Positions 37,020 to 50,600 of a stretch of DNA of 64,000 bases are shown here, in pieces. Both the position numbers and the translations under genes were made by a program. The stretch's first letter is position 1, and each line of letters opens with the position of its first letter. The notes beneath the pieces were generated by a model. The model searched no databases. It was given only the letters and a program-made list of their open reading frames with translations, and was not told the DNA's origin. The DNA lies in the NCBI RefSeq assembly GCF_945859705.1, contig NC_079134.1:12007545-12071544 (forward strand). Reading direction: 5' to 3'. The DNA comes from Episyrphus balteatus (taxonomy: Eukaryota; Arthropoda; Insecta; Diptera; Syrphidae).

Positions 37020-39460
37020 ATTTATTTGTTGTTGCAGTCACTTTTCATATTTTGATAAGGTTTTGCTGCCTCTCTGCAACATCCCGCTTTGGCTTTGGAT
37101 AGGTATACACATACCCAACTTTGCACCTATCTACAATCCTATAGTTAAAGTGGCCAAAATTTGGATCTTACATCTTGATGGGAATTCCATTCCCCAGAAA
37201 ATAAATTTTTTATGTTAGACATTACTCAAAAGATTTTTTTTTTGTGGATCTATGTCCCATTAAGGTGGGACATAAGCCCCTAATCAAATTATAGAGGTGG
37301 TACATAATTCCATTATGATTAGAAAAAGAATTTGCTTCAATAATGCGTTTTAGATGAATTAAACCTTTCTGCAAACTGCAACTTTTAAAATACATTCGAA
37401 AAATTTTATTCAAATATTTTACTACTTTTCGAGTGCAAGAGTTTTTTGGAACTCGGTGCCAAATTGCATTTAGCTCGTGTCTTTCAAGTCTCAATTTGAT
37501 AACACATAAAATTGCTAAAATATTGTACGTTGCTCAACTTTCGTGGATCTTAAATAAAATCGACTAACAGAAAAAGTAAAAAATAAGTAATTTTGTCAAG
37601 CAAAGTCAGGTAAAGGCTCGTGAAAGCTGGACTTAGATCACTCAAATCGTTGCTGAAGTAGAATATATTTTCTTTGAAGAATGCATCGAAATGGATAAGG
37701 TATCTACTAATTAGAACAAGAATGTTTCTGCAAAGCAATAAACAAAAAAAAAACACTGTACCAAAAAAGCATTTTCTACCCTAATACGTTCTGATATCTT
37801 ATTCAAAATTCTGCAAGCTTTAATATGTGTCGTGATGTTTTTTTAAGGACTTCTGTTTAGTAATGCGTAATTCGCTTTAATTCTTATTCAAAATGGTGGA
37901 AGTGTTGATATGTCACTGTCCCTTATCTTGAATGAAAGTAATCCGAAATCAAATATATGCAAATGCGATGATTATAATGCAAAATATAAGCTTTTTTAAT
38001 CAACCATATCGACTGTATTTTCAGAGAGATTTCGAATGAAATAAAGGAACAAGAAATAAGTAAAAAAAAGTCTCAAACAAAAAAGTTGTAGGTACCTGCT
38101 GTGTCATTGATCGCAATGTACATATCTGCAATGTATCTTCTGAATTTTGGAATAGTTACTTAAAGTTATGGGCATATCAATATTTTATGTTTTCGAACTA
38201 TGGATTTTTGTAGATATCTTTTTGAGTTTTTGAAAATTTTGCGGTCAACACACCAGGTCAAAAACGTATGGTAGTTACTAAGGATATACCTACTAAGTAA
38301 CTAAATAAGGAGCTCGTATTTGTATGAAAAATATAACTTAGTCACTTTAAGCACTAGACATTACAAGTAATCTTATCGGTACTAAAGTTAGAATTTTCCG
38401 AACAATCCTACTGTTATGGAACTCATAGCACACGTGACACTCCAAAATTAAATAAAACCCTCTCTCAAGATTTGTCAGCAGATATCAAAAACATACCATA
38501 CCAAAAAAATATGCCTAGTCAATGAAAGTATGAAATGGCTTTACCAAGAACGAATTTGATAGGTATATATGTATTTCTTAAAATAACTTTGTCATATTCT
38601 TTGAGACATACGTAAAGAACAAAAAATGATATGGATCCCACAAAATCATTTGACAAACGACATTAATCCTTCATATAAAGGCAAGAAAAAAAAAAAACAA
38701 CAATGACATCAGCATATTTACAAGGAATATCAAATTTAAAGAAGAAAGTTCAAACAAAATAGGTAAATGTCACATTTCCTATCTTACTTTTGAGAGATGT
38801 AGATATGTATTAAACTTTAGGCAAAAATCGGTTTAAAAATATCAATTTACAAATAAATAACTTCATAATCAAATTCGATATAAATCCCAGAGATAACATT
38901 TCAAGAGCCCATCTAGCTAATTAATTTTAACAAAACGCAAAAAATAAAAAATACCTAATACCAACTAGTTAAGCATAGCTGCATTGTTAAAGCTCAGAAC
39001 TGCGTTACAAATTGCAAACAAAAAATGATTCCCACTTAAAAGTTTCGAAACAAAACACACAAAACAACAAAAACAACAACACCCTAGCAATATCCTTTAT
39101 CACGCAAACTTTCTTCTTTTTGATGCATAACTATTTATGTTTCTACCATAAAATGTGTATAGGTATGCGAAGAGTGTCTTTGTGTGTGTATTTGTGTTCA
39201 CCCTGAAAAGTTTTTCTAGATACTCTCTCTATGCCGCCATTTATCATTCACACCAACGTGTATGACGATAATATAAAATGCACAAGGCTCATCGAGGCAA
39301 CAGGCTACTTTTTTCAGAAAAAAAAAACAACAAAAAATAATATTCACGCATGAGCACTAAAGTCCTTAAATAAAGCATCCCCCAAGGCAAAATATATTGC
39401 CCCTACTTTTTCCCTTAAAACAAAAAAAAAACGAAAAACTGAAGAAAAAAATCAAAACAC
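37020..39460. other. Unassigned intergenic DNA
   Basis: No gene or repeat structure recognised; the 90-codon frame at 37222-37494 on the minus strand has no recognisable motif. Confidence 0.4.
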
Positions 39461-39461
39461 A

Positions 39462-39840
39462 ATTCACAAGAAGAACCAAGTCGGTCTTATATCCTCTCTT
39501 CTAACCGTTGCGTTGCGTAATTTGAACTTTCCAGATCGCGGGCCATGATTTATGTCTCTATACCTACCCGCAACTATTCTACCCCTACACAATATAACTT
39601 GGCAGTGGGTGGAAGATGAAGGGTATCCAGGGGATCCAACCTTTACAAGAACAGTATCTATCGATTTTCTCATCGAAAACAGCTGCTGACGGAGTTTGAA
39701 GTAGCCTACGCGGCAAAGTCAACCCGCATCCACAAGTGCGAGTTCTTCCACTCCTATCAAAACCCATCCCAATCAACATCACCATCAGCTTGCTCTATTT
39801 TCTATGTATCTGGAAAGCTACAACAACAACTTTAGATTTC
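39462..39840 (+). other. Less AT-rich island upstream of the candidate promoter, possible decayed frame
   Basis: One plus-strand frame runs the length of the island with only three stops and fairly varied residues, and overlapping minus-strand frames of 66 and 69 codons cover the same DNA. I recognise no protein family. It could be a decayed coding fragment, or upstream regulatory DNA of the gene that starts near 40575. Confidence 0.25.
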
Positions 39841-40572
39841 AGCAAAAAAAAAAAAAGCTTCCCAACGAAGCTGAACTAGTTGAGGAAAATTTTCTCAACT
39901 ACAACATTTAGTGGGACACAGTCCTTCGGTGATGTTAGCGCAAAACAGTAATACAAGTGATAAGAGTGCAATAAAATCTTCCTTAATTTTATTTTTCCAT
40001 TTTCCATTTTTCAATTTATTTTTATTTTCCTTAAATTAATTAAGAAATTAAGAAAAATTGAAGAGAAAAATTCCGTCGTCTGTAAAAAGACGACCTGGTC
40101 ACAGGTCCACCAAAGGACCATTGTGTTTACCTAACAATTGGAGAGAGAAAAAAATTTTTAATTTAGTTGAAACTCAAGACTTAATTAATTTCACTTTTAT
40201 CTTATTTTTATTTATTTTATCCCTTTTCTATAAGAAATTTTTATTTTCTTATTACAACAAAATTACTCGTCATTATTAAAGTTTTTTTTTTTCTTTAAAT
40301 TTTTAATTTTTTCCAAACTCTAAAAACCTAGACCGTTTTTTTTTCACATTCAATTTATTCCTTCCCCAATCGACCCGACCGACCTAGTAAACTTTGGCCT
40401 TTTTTTTCTCCCTACTTTGCTGATTTTACTTTCGTTCGTTCGCATTTGAAAATTGGGTGCATCCTAGATTTTTCATTTTGAATCCAACTTTTTTTTTTTT
40501 GTTTTTAGTTGTTGTGTTAGTATAGTTACTGTTTGTTGTTGCGTCGCGCGACTTTCACACACGAAAACGAGT

Positions 40573-40578
40573 TCAGTT
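40573..40578 (+). promoter_or_regulatory. Candidate initiator TCAGTT
   Basis: TCAGTT matches the arthropod Inr, lying just after a local GC-rich stretch (gcgtcgcgcgac). No clear TATA box or DPE. Placing the start at A40575 gives a leader exon ending at the strong donor at 40677. Confidence 0.35.
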
Positions 40579-40676
40579 TTTTCTGAGTGAGTAAATTTTT
40601 CCAAAAAAATTCATTTATGTCCGAATTGCGTCGTGGAAAATGGATTAAGTTCAAAGGAGTTTCATGTAAATTTGAG
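40575..40676 (+). other. Candidate leader exon with a 20-codon upstream ORF
   Basis: The stretch ends TTTGAG before GTAAGT, a near-consensus donor. ATG at 40617 opens 20 codons (MSELRRGKWIKFKGVSCKFE) that run in phase 0 into the donor with no stop. Spliced to the exon at 58205 this frame continues 11 codons and stops at 58238-58240, overlapping the Met at 58218 in another frame. That would make it an upstream ORF. An intervening exon could instead make it the true N-terminus of another isoform. Confidence 0.4.
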
Positions 40677-41866
40677 GTAAGTTTTTCTTATTTTTTTTTT
40701 TTGTTGGTTTTTTTTTCTTGCAAAAAATAGAAGAAAAGTTTGTGTGTATCCTAAATATTGTGTGTTTTTGAATTGGCTACATGAAGGGTGTGTATGCATT
40801 TTTGGTGTTTAGAATAAATTTGTTCGAAAGGTATACAGCACTAAAAGAAACTAAAAATATTGAAGTGAAAAATAGAATTTTTTTTTTTTGTGATTTGTGA
40901 GTGCTAAATTGGTGTTTAATGCATTGCATGACACGACTTGTGAAATTCACAAAAAAAATATTTTTTTCCAGTAAGTACCTACCTAGTGTTGGAGAAAAAT
41001 ATACTTCAATATTGTTTATTTTATTATCTTGAAGCAATGGGGTTTGTTTTTTTTTTGGTTTTTTTATGAAAATTTTCCTTTTTGCCTTCGAAACTTACAA
41101 AACCATGCCAAAATATCATTTTATTCAACCCTTTCAATTTATTTTGGTTTAAGATAAAAGCTTTATTCCTCTATTCCTTTATTTAAATAACAAGATATGT
41201 ATAAGTTTAAATTCAGATTCTCATTCATTGCGATTCCGGATCTTTTCATTCATTCAAGATTTTGAACTTTTGTTCAGAGGGCGTTATATGTACCTAACTT
41301 CTGTCTACATGTCCAACGTCATATTTTAAAGTTTAAAGTTTTTTGAAAAGTGCAATCTGTTTCCTTGTCGGAACATAAGTTGTGCTTGTAGGTACACCAT
41401 TTTCGTGCATTAAAAGCAACATTGCTGAATTTTTTAATTATTAACAACCATTAGGTACTATTAAGTTATAACTGAACAGAGTGGATTATTGAAAAAAAAA
41501 TTATTCATATTGGACACTTTTAAGTTAAGAATTTAGGTTAAATTAAATTTTTAAATGAAATTAATAGTTTTAAATACATATTATTTGCATAAAATCTCGA
41601 CTTGAGTGACTGCTATGAATTCTACCTATGATCTTTGTTATTTTCGAAAGAAAATTTTGAAATTTTTGAGATACAGAGATACAGTCTCCCTATTCTTTAA
41701 ATAAGAATATAAGAATTAAAAATTAATGTTTTGTACCGATTTTCAATTTACTTACAAGAGAAATAAACCCCTTCAATTTTCTTAAAAATGTAATAAACCA
41801 TAAATTACGTTTGCTTCTGCCCTATAAATACACATCAATAAGAGTTTATCGATGTGTTACAGCTGT

Positions 41867-42142
41867 ACACTGAGGGAAAAAACAAATTAAAAATCAACGA
41901 AAACCACGTTGATTAAACTATTTTTCGGAATGATTTTGCGTTGAAGACGAAAATTTTAAAATCAAAGTAGAACAAATTTAGTTTAAAGTGGTTTACCTTT
42001 ATAAAACATCTTTAAATCAAAGTTGTTTCAACTTTAAAAAAAATCATCAATTTATTAAAAAAAAAAAGAAAAACTGGGCAGCCGCTGGGGATCGAACCTA
42101 CAACTCTTCGGTTACTAGTCGAATGCTTTACCAACGTGCTTG
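41867..42142. mobile_element. Truncated TA-flanked miniature element carrying a tRNA-like module
   Basis: Starts TA CACTGAGGGAAAAAA, similar to the CACAGAGAAAAAT end at 1025. The body has caacgtggtt-type inverted blocks, then a reverse-strand tRNA-like module. The opposite terminus is missing: the sequence runs directly into the left arm of the palindromic TIR element near 42143, so one insertion or rearrangement truncated the other. Confidence 0.55.
42075..42142 (-). pseudogene. tRNA-Thr(AGT)-like module
   Basis: On the minus strand a perfect B box GGTTCGATCCC (42088-42098) is preceded by a seven-base loop CTAGTAA with T33 and anticodon AGT (42114-42116), closed by a five-base stem with one mismatch. 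The 3' side continues CCAGCGG, as in tRNA-Thr. TTGGTAAAGC resembles the D arm, but the 5' acceptor strand is lost. A tRNA-derived relic rather than a working gene. Confidence 0.55.
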
Positions 42143-42968
42143 GGTTTCATGGCAAATCGCAAAAAATTTTTGCATTCCTTTAAGTTTTTTGGTTAGTCAA
42201 AAATTTTCTTACCCATAAACTTACCAAAAAACTTAAAGGAATGCAAAAATTTTTTGCGATTTGCCATGAAACCCAAACGAACATAAGATTTTTTTTCATA
42301 GAGAATATTCACAAAACATGTTAAATTGATTTTAGGATTTCTCAGAGAAGAAAAGCGATATCGAAATGATTTAAACGGATTTAAAAAGAAGGAACTTATT
42401 TCTTTAAGAAACCGCTACAAATGTAATTATAAAAAATTATCACGCAAGATGACATAACCTCAAAAACTGTTAAAAAAGGGTATTTTTGATTTTCTAACGG
42501 TAATATCTCAAAAACTTGATGTGATGGAATTTTTTTGACTTTGGATTCGAGTTCAGCATACGAAAAACCATTAGAAAAGTATACCCTGACTTCTATAAAA
42601 AAAACTTTTTGATTAGTGAAATCGAATTGGGCAGAAAAAATGAACGGACTTAGATTCGAATATCTGAAGATCTAAAAATGCCAGTAATTTGATTGAAATG
42701 CCGTTAAAAAGAGGCATATTTCTTCTAAAAATAGAGCCATTATTTGAGTTTCTACCATGATTATTAACAGAGTTATTAACAAAAACGTGTAAAAAAGTAC
42801 GTAAAAGTACGTTTTTTCATAACTTATTAAGCTCATAAAAAATGAATAGCTCGATAGAAAATTTTAAAAAAGCTTTTTTCTTACTATTTAGACCCTAAGG
42901 AACATTTCTGCATCAAAACACATGGAGTGCAAGACACTTCGAGTAGTGTCGCGTTCAAACGACCCGTG
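42143..42968 (+). mobile_element. TIR element with palindrome, copy 2 (left end lost)
   Basis: Matches the right two thirds of 9567-10476: catgaaacccaaacgaacat, cggattcgagttcagcata, and the terminal block gtgtcgcgttcaaacgaccc. A 130 bp palindrome (42145-42275) built on gcaaatcgcaaaaaattttt forms its left edge, but the outer left TIR is absent. Copy 1 and copy 2 differ by point changes and small indels. Confidence 0.75.
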
Positions 42969-43342
42969 TAGTCTTCTACTTAGGGTTAGTTTTTCAACGA
43001 GTTTATTCAGAGTAAGTCAATCCCTAATCCCGGTAAGGCAAAACAACGTGACTGCTCTGCGTAAGGTTCAAGATCTTTTTAAGTGGCTCCTATTTTAAAT
43101 ACATAAAGTAACTACCTACAATTTTTTTTAAAACCCACTTTTTTCAACAAGAAATTTAAAAAATTTTTAATTAAAAAAAAAAAAAAAATTAAGAGGAAAT
43201 TGGACAGTTCAGGGTATAATAAGTACCGTTCGCTTTATTAAAATTTGTAAAAACACTTCAAAGTTCTTATGATTAAAGAATAAACAAAAAACCCTAGGCT
43301 TTAACACGAAAGGGTGTTTGTACATTAGGGCGTTCGTTATTT

Positions 43343-43712
43343 TTGAATCGAGTTCCTAAGTAGAAAAACTGTTTCTAAATAATTTAACAAAAATCCTCTA
43401 ATTTTTTCAGGGTTAAAGTTTTTTATCTTTTGAAATAGGTATGTGTTGATTTATAAGGCCATTTTTTTAGATATAGCCTTCAATCAAAATTTTTTAATGA
43501 GGTTCTTGTCTACATTAAACAACATTTTCAAAAAGGTATAAACCATTTGGTTTTTTCTAGGACCAGGGGTTAGTCAGGACATGCATGGTTTTTTTTTTGG
43601 GTTGTATTTTATTTTTCATGCTATTTCATATGCTTGTTTTAATAAAACATGCTTGCTTTAGTAAACCTAAACAACAATGCATGCCCTGACTAAACTCCTG
43701 GTCCTTTTTGAA
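43343..43712. mobile_element. 0.55 kb foldback, copy 2 (shortened)
   Basis: Shares with 30087-30640 the blocks gatgaggttcttgtct, gaaataggtatgtgttgattt and gtcaggacatgcatg. The last is mirrored later as catgccctgacta. The outer ends are diverged or missing. Confidence 0.6.
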
Positions 43713-44149
43713 GTGAAAACTTCTTTAGTATCGTAGTGATTTGAAACAAGATAAAACGAAAACGCGACACGACTTCAACTTATTATAACTTTTTTGTTTT
43801 AATAGATAGATGAATGAAATTTTTACTATAGATAGGTAATTAAATAAATTATAATTGTACAAAATTTCAATTAATTTTATATTCAAAATTCGGAGATAAC
43901 GGTAAAAAGATGTTCTTTTCCAACACACGTTATATCTTTTGATCTAGTGCACATACAAATTTGGTTTAACTTTAATACGCATATGATATATCACACATAA
44001 CGTTACGTGCTCTACAAGTTACACAATCTTAAATTGAAAAAAAAATTAAAAATACCTCAAAACACCTGTGGAGGTCTGTTGGCGATGACCAGCTACCAGT
44101 GAAGGAATAGGAAGTACCGTAATCTCAGTCTGGAAATTCGACATGGTTG

Positions 44150-44640
44150 ACTTTAAAAAATTCTAACTTCTCTTGTAGACATCTTTGAAATAAGATTTAT
44201 ACATCATTATACAAGGAAACAATAAGCTTTCACATGGTATAACATTTTTTATAGGTTGTCAAACAAAAAAAATTGATTTAATAGCATGAGAACATAAAAA
44301 TAAATGTTTTTTTTTGCTTTTTGGATGAAATTTCATCGAGTTTAAAAAATTCTAGCTCTTTTTGTAGATGTCTCATACACCTGAGCGATATATATATATT
44401 TTGAGCTAAGACAATAAGCTTTCAGATGGTATAAAAATTTGTACAGGTTGTTAGGGAAAAAAATGGATTTAATAGTCTGAGAAGATAAAAATACGTGTTT
44501 TTTCGCCTTTTTTATGGAAATTGATCGAGTTCAAAAAATTCTAGCTCTTTTTGTAGATGTCTCATAGACTTGATCGATATATATATTTTGAGCTAAGACA
44601 ATAAGCTTTCAGATGATATAAAATTTATCTATGTTGTCAT
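44150..44640 (+). repeat. Tandem repeat, about 189 bp period, 2.6 units
   Basis: ttctagctctttttgtagat begins at 44350 and 44539, with a diverged copy at 44161. Each unit also has acaataagctttcagatggt and a ggttgt...gatttaatag block. Units two and three are more alike than unit one. Confidence 0.8.
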
Positions 44641-47600
44641 AAAAAATAGGTAGATTTTTTCTATTTTTTTTTTTTAAGAAAAAATGATTTTTTAAGGTTT
44701 CACTTCTACCACGCGTGAATTACACATATGATTTTTTTTGAAAACGTTATTTAATGTAGCCTATCGAAAATCACAAACAAATTACGATTTGTTTTTTCCT
44801 AATTTTTTTGGGTAGTGTATATTTCGCAAAAAAAAAAACAAATTTAGGATTTATAATTTAGAAAATATACGAGTATGAAATAGTGAAAAATACGTCCAAA
44901 ATGGCCTAATCTTGAGACATTTCAGATAAACCAACCTTAATTTTTTTATATAAAAATAAAATAAAAATTAATCTAAATATCGAAATGTATGCCAAAGTGT
45001 AAACAAGTGTTAAGTAACCCTTCAGACCTAAATGTCTTCATTGTTCTACGAATCACAAACTCTAACATATTTCCGCTATTCAGCCTTTTCAGTTATGGAT
45101 GAAATGCTACTTGGCAAAACATTTCTACAAAAGATGCCTTTATTTAAATCTATAGATAAAAATCACTGAAATAACCCTGATCACATGATCACTTTTCATG
45201 ACTTGTGGTCTGGAAAAATTTCGTCTGATTTTGAAGGACCATTTTTTTTTTAGAAAACAAATTTTCTAATTAAATTTACCTGATTTTCTAAAAAACTTCC
45301 AAAGCAGCAGATTTTTCTTGTTTTTTTTTTTTTTTGATAGATTAAGCACATCAGGAACTATGACGTCTAAGAAATCTTATTATACAACAAAAGAAAAATA
45401 CCAAAAGTTTGCAGCATAACAGACTACCCAAATAAACATTGACGTCATCAAAAGATTATCGCCAAATCAAAATAAAATTACCATTTCAAATAGAAAAGAA
45501 AATCCTCAATATGCAAACGAGAAGGATTAGTTCTTTATTTTTGTCAACAAAAGATAACACTCTCATATAAAACTCACAGCAGTATATTATATTGGCTCTT
45601 AATTTCATTAAGAATTTCTTTTTGTTTTTTTTTTATTAAACAAATAAATTAGCCACTATATTTGTTGTAGATACACATATGGATATAGAGAAGTACCTAC
45701 ACATTATTTTTAACCTGTGGAAGCAGTAAATTTCTCCGTCGCACTTTCATTTCCCTATAAGACCAATCCCACTCCTTTTTTCCAGCAAATTCTGATATTG
45801 CGATATCAGTGCCTACTATACCCCTCTTTGATTAGATAGCAGAGCTTTTCATGACTCTCCCCAAAAGATGTGTGTATCCATCCACATCCAATCCATTGAA
45901 ATGCGCATTGTTGATATCAGACATGCGTCTGAACGGAAGTTCAGGAAAATGATATGAGTTTTTGGAATAGAGAATTCCTGGAAGGAAATTTTTTTCTCAT
46001 GAGGGTGGAAATGAAACAACTACATTCAAATAAGTTGGAGAATGAAAAAAGCTTTTTTTTTTTCTTTATCAAATGTTTTGACTATTTCCACAAAAAAAAC
46101 CTGTTGACACTGCTCTTGCCGAAGTGAAGAAGGATGTGTTAATAAACTTCGTACCTATATATACAAAAAAAAAAAACCTTTTTTTGATAAAATACAAATA
46201 CTAGTGAAATCCAAAAAAATAAAAGATAAAAAGATACAACGAAAGACGTGTTTTCATATAAAATATAACACATACTCATACAACAATAAATAATTCATAG
46301 GTTTTTGAAAAGTAAGTATATATATGTGAGAATCCTGGAGGTTATATTTTTTTGACGAGGGTGCTTTCAACTTCGACAACGAACAACGACTACACGACAG
46401 TTGATTTTTCGCAAAGTGAGACATTTCAATTTCGTGCTCATTGAGTCTCGTAGGTATAACTTTGGTCCTCCAAGGAAAAGGAAGCAAACATATTGTATTG
46501 ACATTTTTAATAATAAAATCGAAGGACTTGTTTTCTAAATGAGAGACGTTAAAAGTGAAAAAAAAAGAAAAGGATTCGAATAAAATTATGAAATAAAAAA
46601 AGTGAATTGTTTATTAATTTTATTTTTTGTTTGTTCTTCTGGTTAATTGAATAAAATTGCTAAATGAAATTCAGGATGATAGGAGGGTATGTATACAGCA
46701 AAGAGTTTTTTTTTTATTTTCTTGGAATAATTAAAAATTAATTTCGTTGTTTTTCACATTTTGAATGGGAAATCAATTCGAATTTAACGATGTTGGCGTG
46801 TATTTAATTGATATGGGTTTGACGTCATACATCACGTCACAAGTTGTGTTTCTATTTGTTAGGGAAAATCGTAATATAAAAGGCATTTATACAACCGAAT
46901 AGATAAGATACGATGGTGGCAGTAAAATACAAGAACTAATTGTTTTTTGGAGAATTTGCATTAACTTTTTTGACATAATTAAATTGTAGTTTCTTCTTTT
47001 TTTGGTATACGGAAATATTTTTGTACATAATTTGACGAATTTTTGAAAATTTATTTCACGTCTCGTCTTCAAAATTTATTCATGGAAAACTTTTTTATTC
47101 CCACAAGACAAGACAAACCAAAGACCGAACGACGATGAATTTAATTTAATTTGTGAAAACTTCTTGTGGTGTAATTTTGTTGAGAATATACATAAATAAA
47201 TTTTGTTGTATATTGGGTACCTACGTACAAATATTTCCTTGATGTATGATGGTGTTTTTGAATTTTATGTTATGTTAAGATCTTGACTTTGGATGTTCTT
47301 ATATTTGGCATGCAATATGCAAAGAAAAATGGAGAAGCAAAAAAAAAAGAGAATTTTTGATGTCCATATGCTAATGAAAGGATTTCGAATTTTGTTTAGT
47401 GTAGATACAGATTTATAGGAGTATATTTAATTTTAAGAATTCGGGAAATTTTTGGGAGGAGGTATACACAATTTTTTTCTTTTATTTATTACCAGGAAAA
47501 ATAAGCACAAAATATAACATCTTAAAATAATATAGGAACTGTTGATTGTTACATTTTATTGAACATTTTTTTTTTTTTAATATTTTACGAATGCCTTAAA

Positions 47601-50600
47601 TAATTTAAAATCACAAGGCATCAATAGTTGAAAAAATAATGAATAATGAATTATTTATGAACACACCATATTAAAATTTTCTCAAAATTGTACAGGAAAA
47701 ATAGGGAAAAACTTACATTATTGAAGAGCGAAACACAACGTGTTTTAGAAACCCTTAAAAATTTTCCAAAAATTAATTTTAACCTGTTGAAATATATCCT
47801 CAAAATGAAGTAATATAAGGAGTTTTTAATATATAATCTTGTGGCATTAAATAAAGTCATGTTTTCAGCGAACATTACTAAACTAACTTTGGAAAAATTG
47901 GACACATAAATAGTATATAAAATTGAAACTTAAATTTTGATGGAAAGTTTATATATTACAAAATTGATATTGGATATTTAATTCAGTCAATATGATGAAA
48001 ATTGCTTGCAAGGAAATAAATAGATTGGAAAGTAAAAGATTGATATTGATATTTTTTTCAATATTTTACTAATAGAGTAAAAAGAGAGAGCTCTTCATTT
48101 TCAAAAATAAATTTTAAAATTTGAAATTTTACTATTTTCAAAAAGTCTGTTAATTTTTACATGTTATAGTATACACAAACAAAAATTGGCACTCGAGCTA
48201 ATAATTAGACATACATGAAATAACAATGAATAGGGATTTTGTTTTATAAAAATGCTGAAAAAATTTTTTACGACCAAAAATTTTGAAAAAAAAAATTTTT
48301 TTTGATTGAGTACAAAAAAATTTTGAAAGTCTTTTTTTAGAATTAAAAAAAATGTCATATTTTTCATATTTTTATTTTAAATTTATTCTTTCACATTTTT
48401 TTTAATTAAAACCTCTTAAATTCCAATGAACTTTTAGCATGAGAGCAAGTTCTTGCCACCCATTCGTGGATTTTATTTCATTTTAAGTCATTTTTTAGAA
48501 AATCGCTCTTTTCGCCAAAAGAAAGGGATATGGCCATGGCCACACTCTTTTATACTTTAAAAATGTTTGTATGTCCTTCAATATTAAAAACAAAAAAATT
48601 AAATGAAACAAAAAATTAAACTTTGGAACTTATATAATTTTTTTTAAATATTTTTTATTATTTTCGATGTTCTAAATAATGAACTAAAAGACATTAATGC
48701 ATGTCTACAAATTGATAAGATAAATGATTATTAAAAATTAACTTTACCTTGCTTCTTGTCGTATTTTTTGCAAATCAATTAATATAAACGAACCGAAATG
48801 GTGCACTATGGCGTATGCGTAATATTTGTAATAATTAATAAATTTAACCTCGAATTTAGTGAATTAAAATAAATTAGACTTATCGAGGGCAATCATATCC
48901 TGTAAATGATATGCATACAACACAGTTTAGAATTATTCCATTGAATATAAAAAAACTGAAAAATTTGAGTTGCTGATTTTTTTTTTAAATCTAGTACAAA
49001 AAAAAAATTAATGGCCTAGGTATTCTAAAACGGTTTTATGTATAGAAATTGAGCCTTGAACAACGAATTAAATTCATATTTGATATAGTCAAGCATTATA
49101 GCTATTCAAATTGATACTGTTTCTAGAGGAAATTCCCACAATTTTGGGGAACGTTCATCTATTACTCTTTTTGGTGTTTTGCAGTAAATTGAAGAGAAGG
49201 TATATACAGTTTTTTCCGTTCTACTCGTTTATGAACTGATAACTAATAGCTAAACCGAACGTTTCAGCATGAGTTTTTTAGCATTGAATAATTTTTTTTT
49301 AATTCAAATTATGACTTGTATTTAATTTTACTATAATTTTCACCAAAAAAATATGGTTTTTAAGTTTTGTAATAATTGAACTATATCTAAGAATACAAAA
49401 ATTTTTTTTTAGAATGTGATTGGGTGGAACATTTTTCAATAAAAAAAATTCGATATTATACAATACAAAAAATCTTGCAATAATAAAAATTCACTTGAAC
49501 TTTCCTTCTGAATAACATTCTTTAAATCCCTATTATTTCATAACTCTTTTAATAAATTAAAAAAATATGAAATTTTCATCAAAATTTCAAATGACAATTA
49601 CAGTAAATAATTGCATCAATTTAAATTAGTTTAACCACAATTTTAATAGACATGAATAGTCTACGAAATTATAAATTTCCTATCTGTCCATCAATCTAAT
49701 AAATTGAACTAACACAAGTCTGCAACTATGCAATCTACAATACTCATACATAATATCCTTAATTAACCTTTAAGCTAAAAGTGTAATGAAATGAATTAAT
49801 ATGCTTCAGTTCACAATTTCATAAACAAATAAACTAATTATGTGCTACAAATTCTCTGAAAAAAAAAATATAAATACCATACCAACAATCTAGATAATGT
49901 ACTTAGAAAAATAAATATGTACAGAAAATTATATTATTTACGATAATAACTTTTCTTGTGAACTTTTAATTTTCATGGAACTTTATTATAGGTATGCAAT
50001 ATGCAATTTTGTTTTGGTTTCATTGATTTTTTCAAAGTAACTTCATAAATGCACTTTGTTTCTATTTAGTGTTTTCAAGTAGGAAATTAAAACTAAAAGT
50101 TTCTATAAAAAAGTTAAGAAATTAAGAATTATTTTCTTGGTATGAAAAGTTTCAACAAACCTTTTGGACATTAAAAAAAAAGTAATTTTCAAAAAAATAT
50201 TAAAATAAACAGCTTCACAAATGAAAATAATGAAATAAAATTTTCAAAATCTGTTTTATAAGCATACCAAAATTTTGAGAATGCACAATTTAACCTTAAA
50301 AAAGTTGTTCTTCATGTATTACTTTCGATTCATACATCCCCATATAATCAAGCCACCTACACCTGCATCTGCATCTGCACCTGCAACGTTGCCTTAGTTG
50401 GTGAATGGACTTCTATATGCTTACAAGCTTATTTAATTAAAAAATCCTTCCCTTGTGGTTGCCCACAACGCCTCATAACAAACCTGTCACTCTTTGTGAG
50501 CGTAGGGGTATAAATATTCATTTCCACTCTGGAAATGAATATTTTAGTTTTTTTTTTTTTTTTTGTTCGTGTATTTTGTGTACAAGGATAAGGATATGAT

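Noticed and set aside
39860..40130. LTR retrotransposon remnant
   Set aside because: An AATAAA-containing stretch near gtgggacacagtccttcg looked LTR-like, but no duplicate LTR, primer-binding site or gag/pol sequence is visible.
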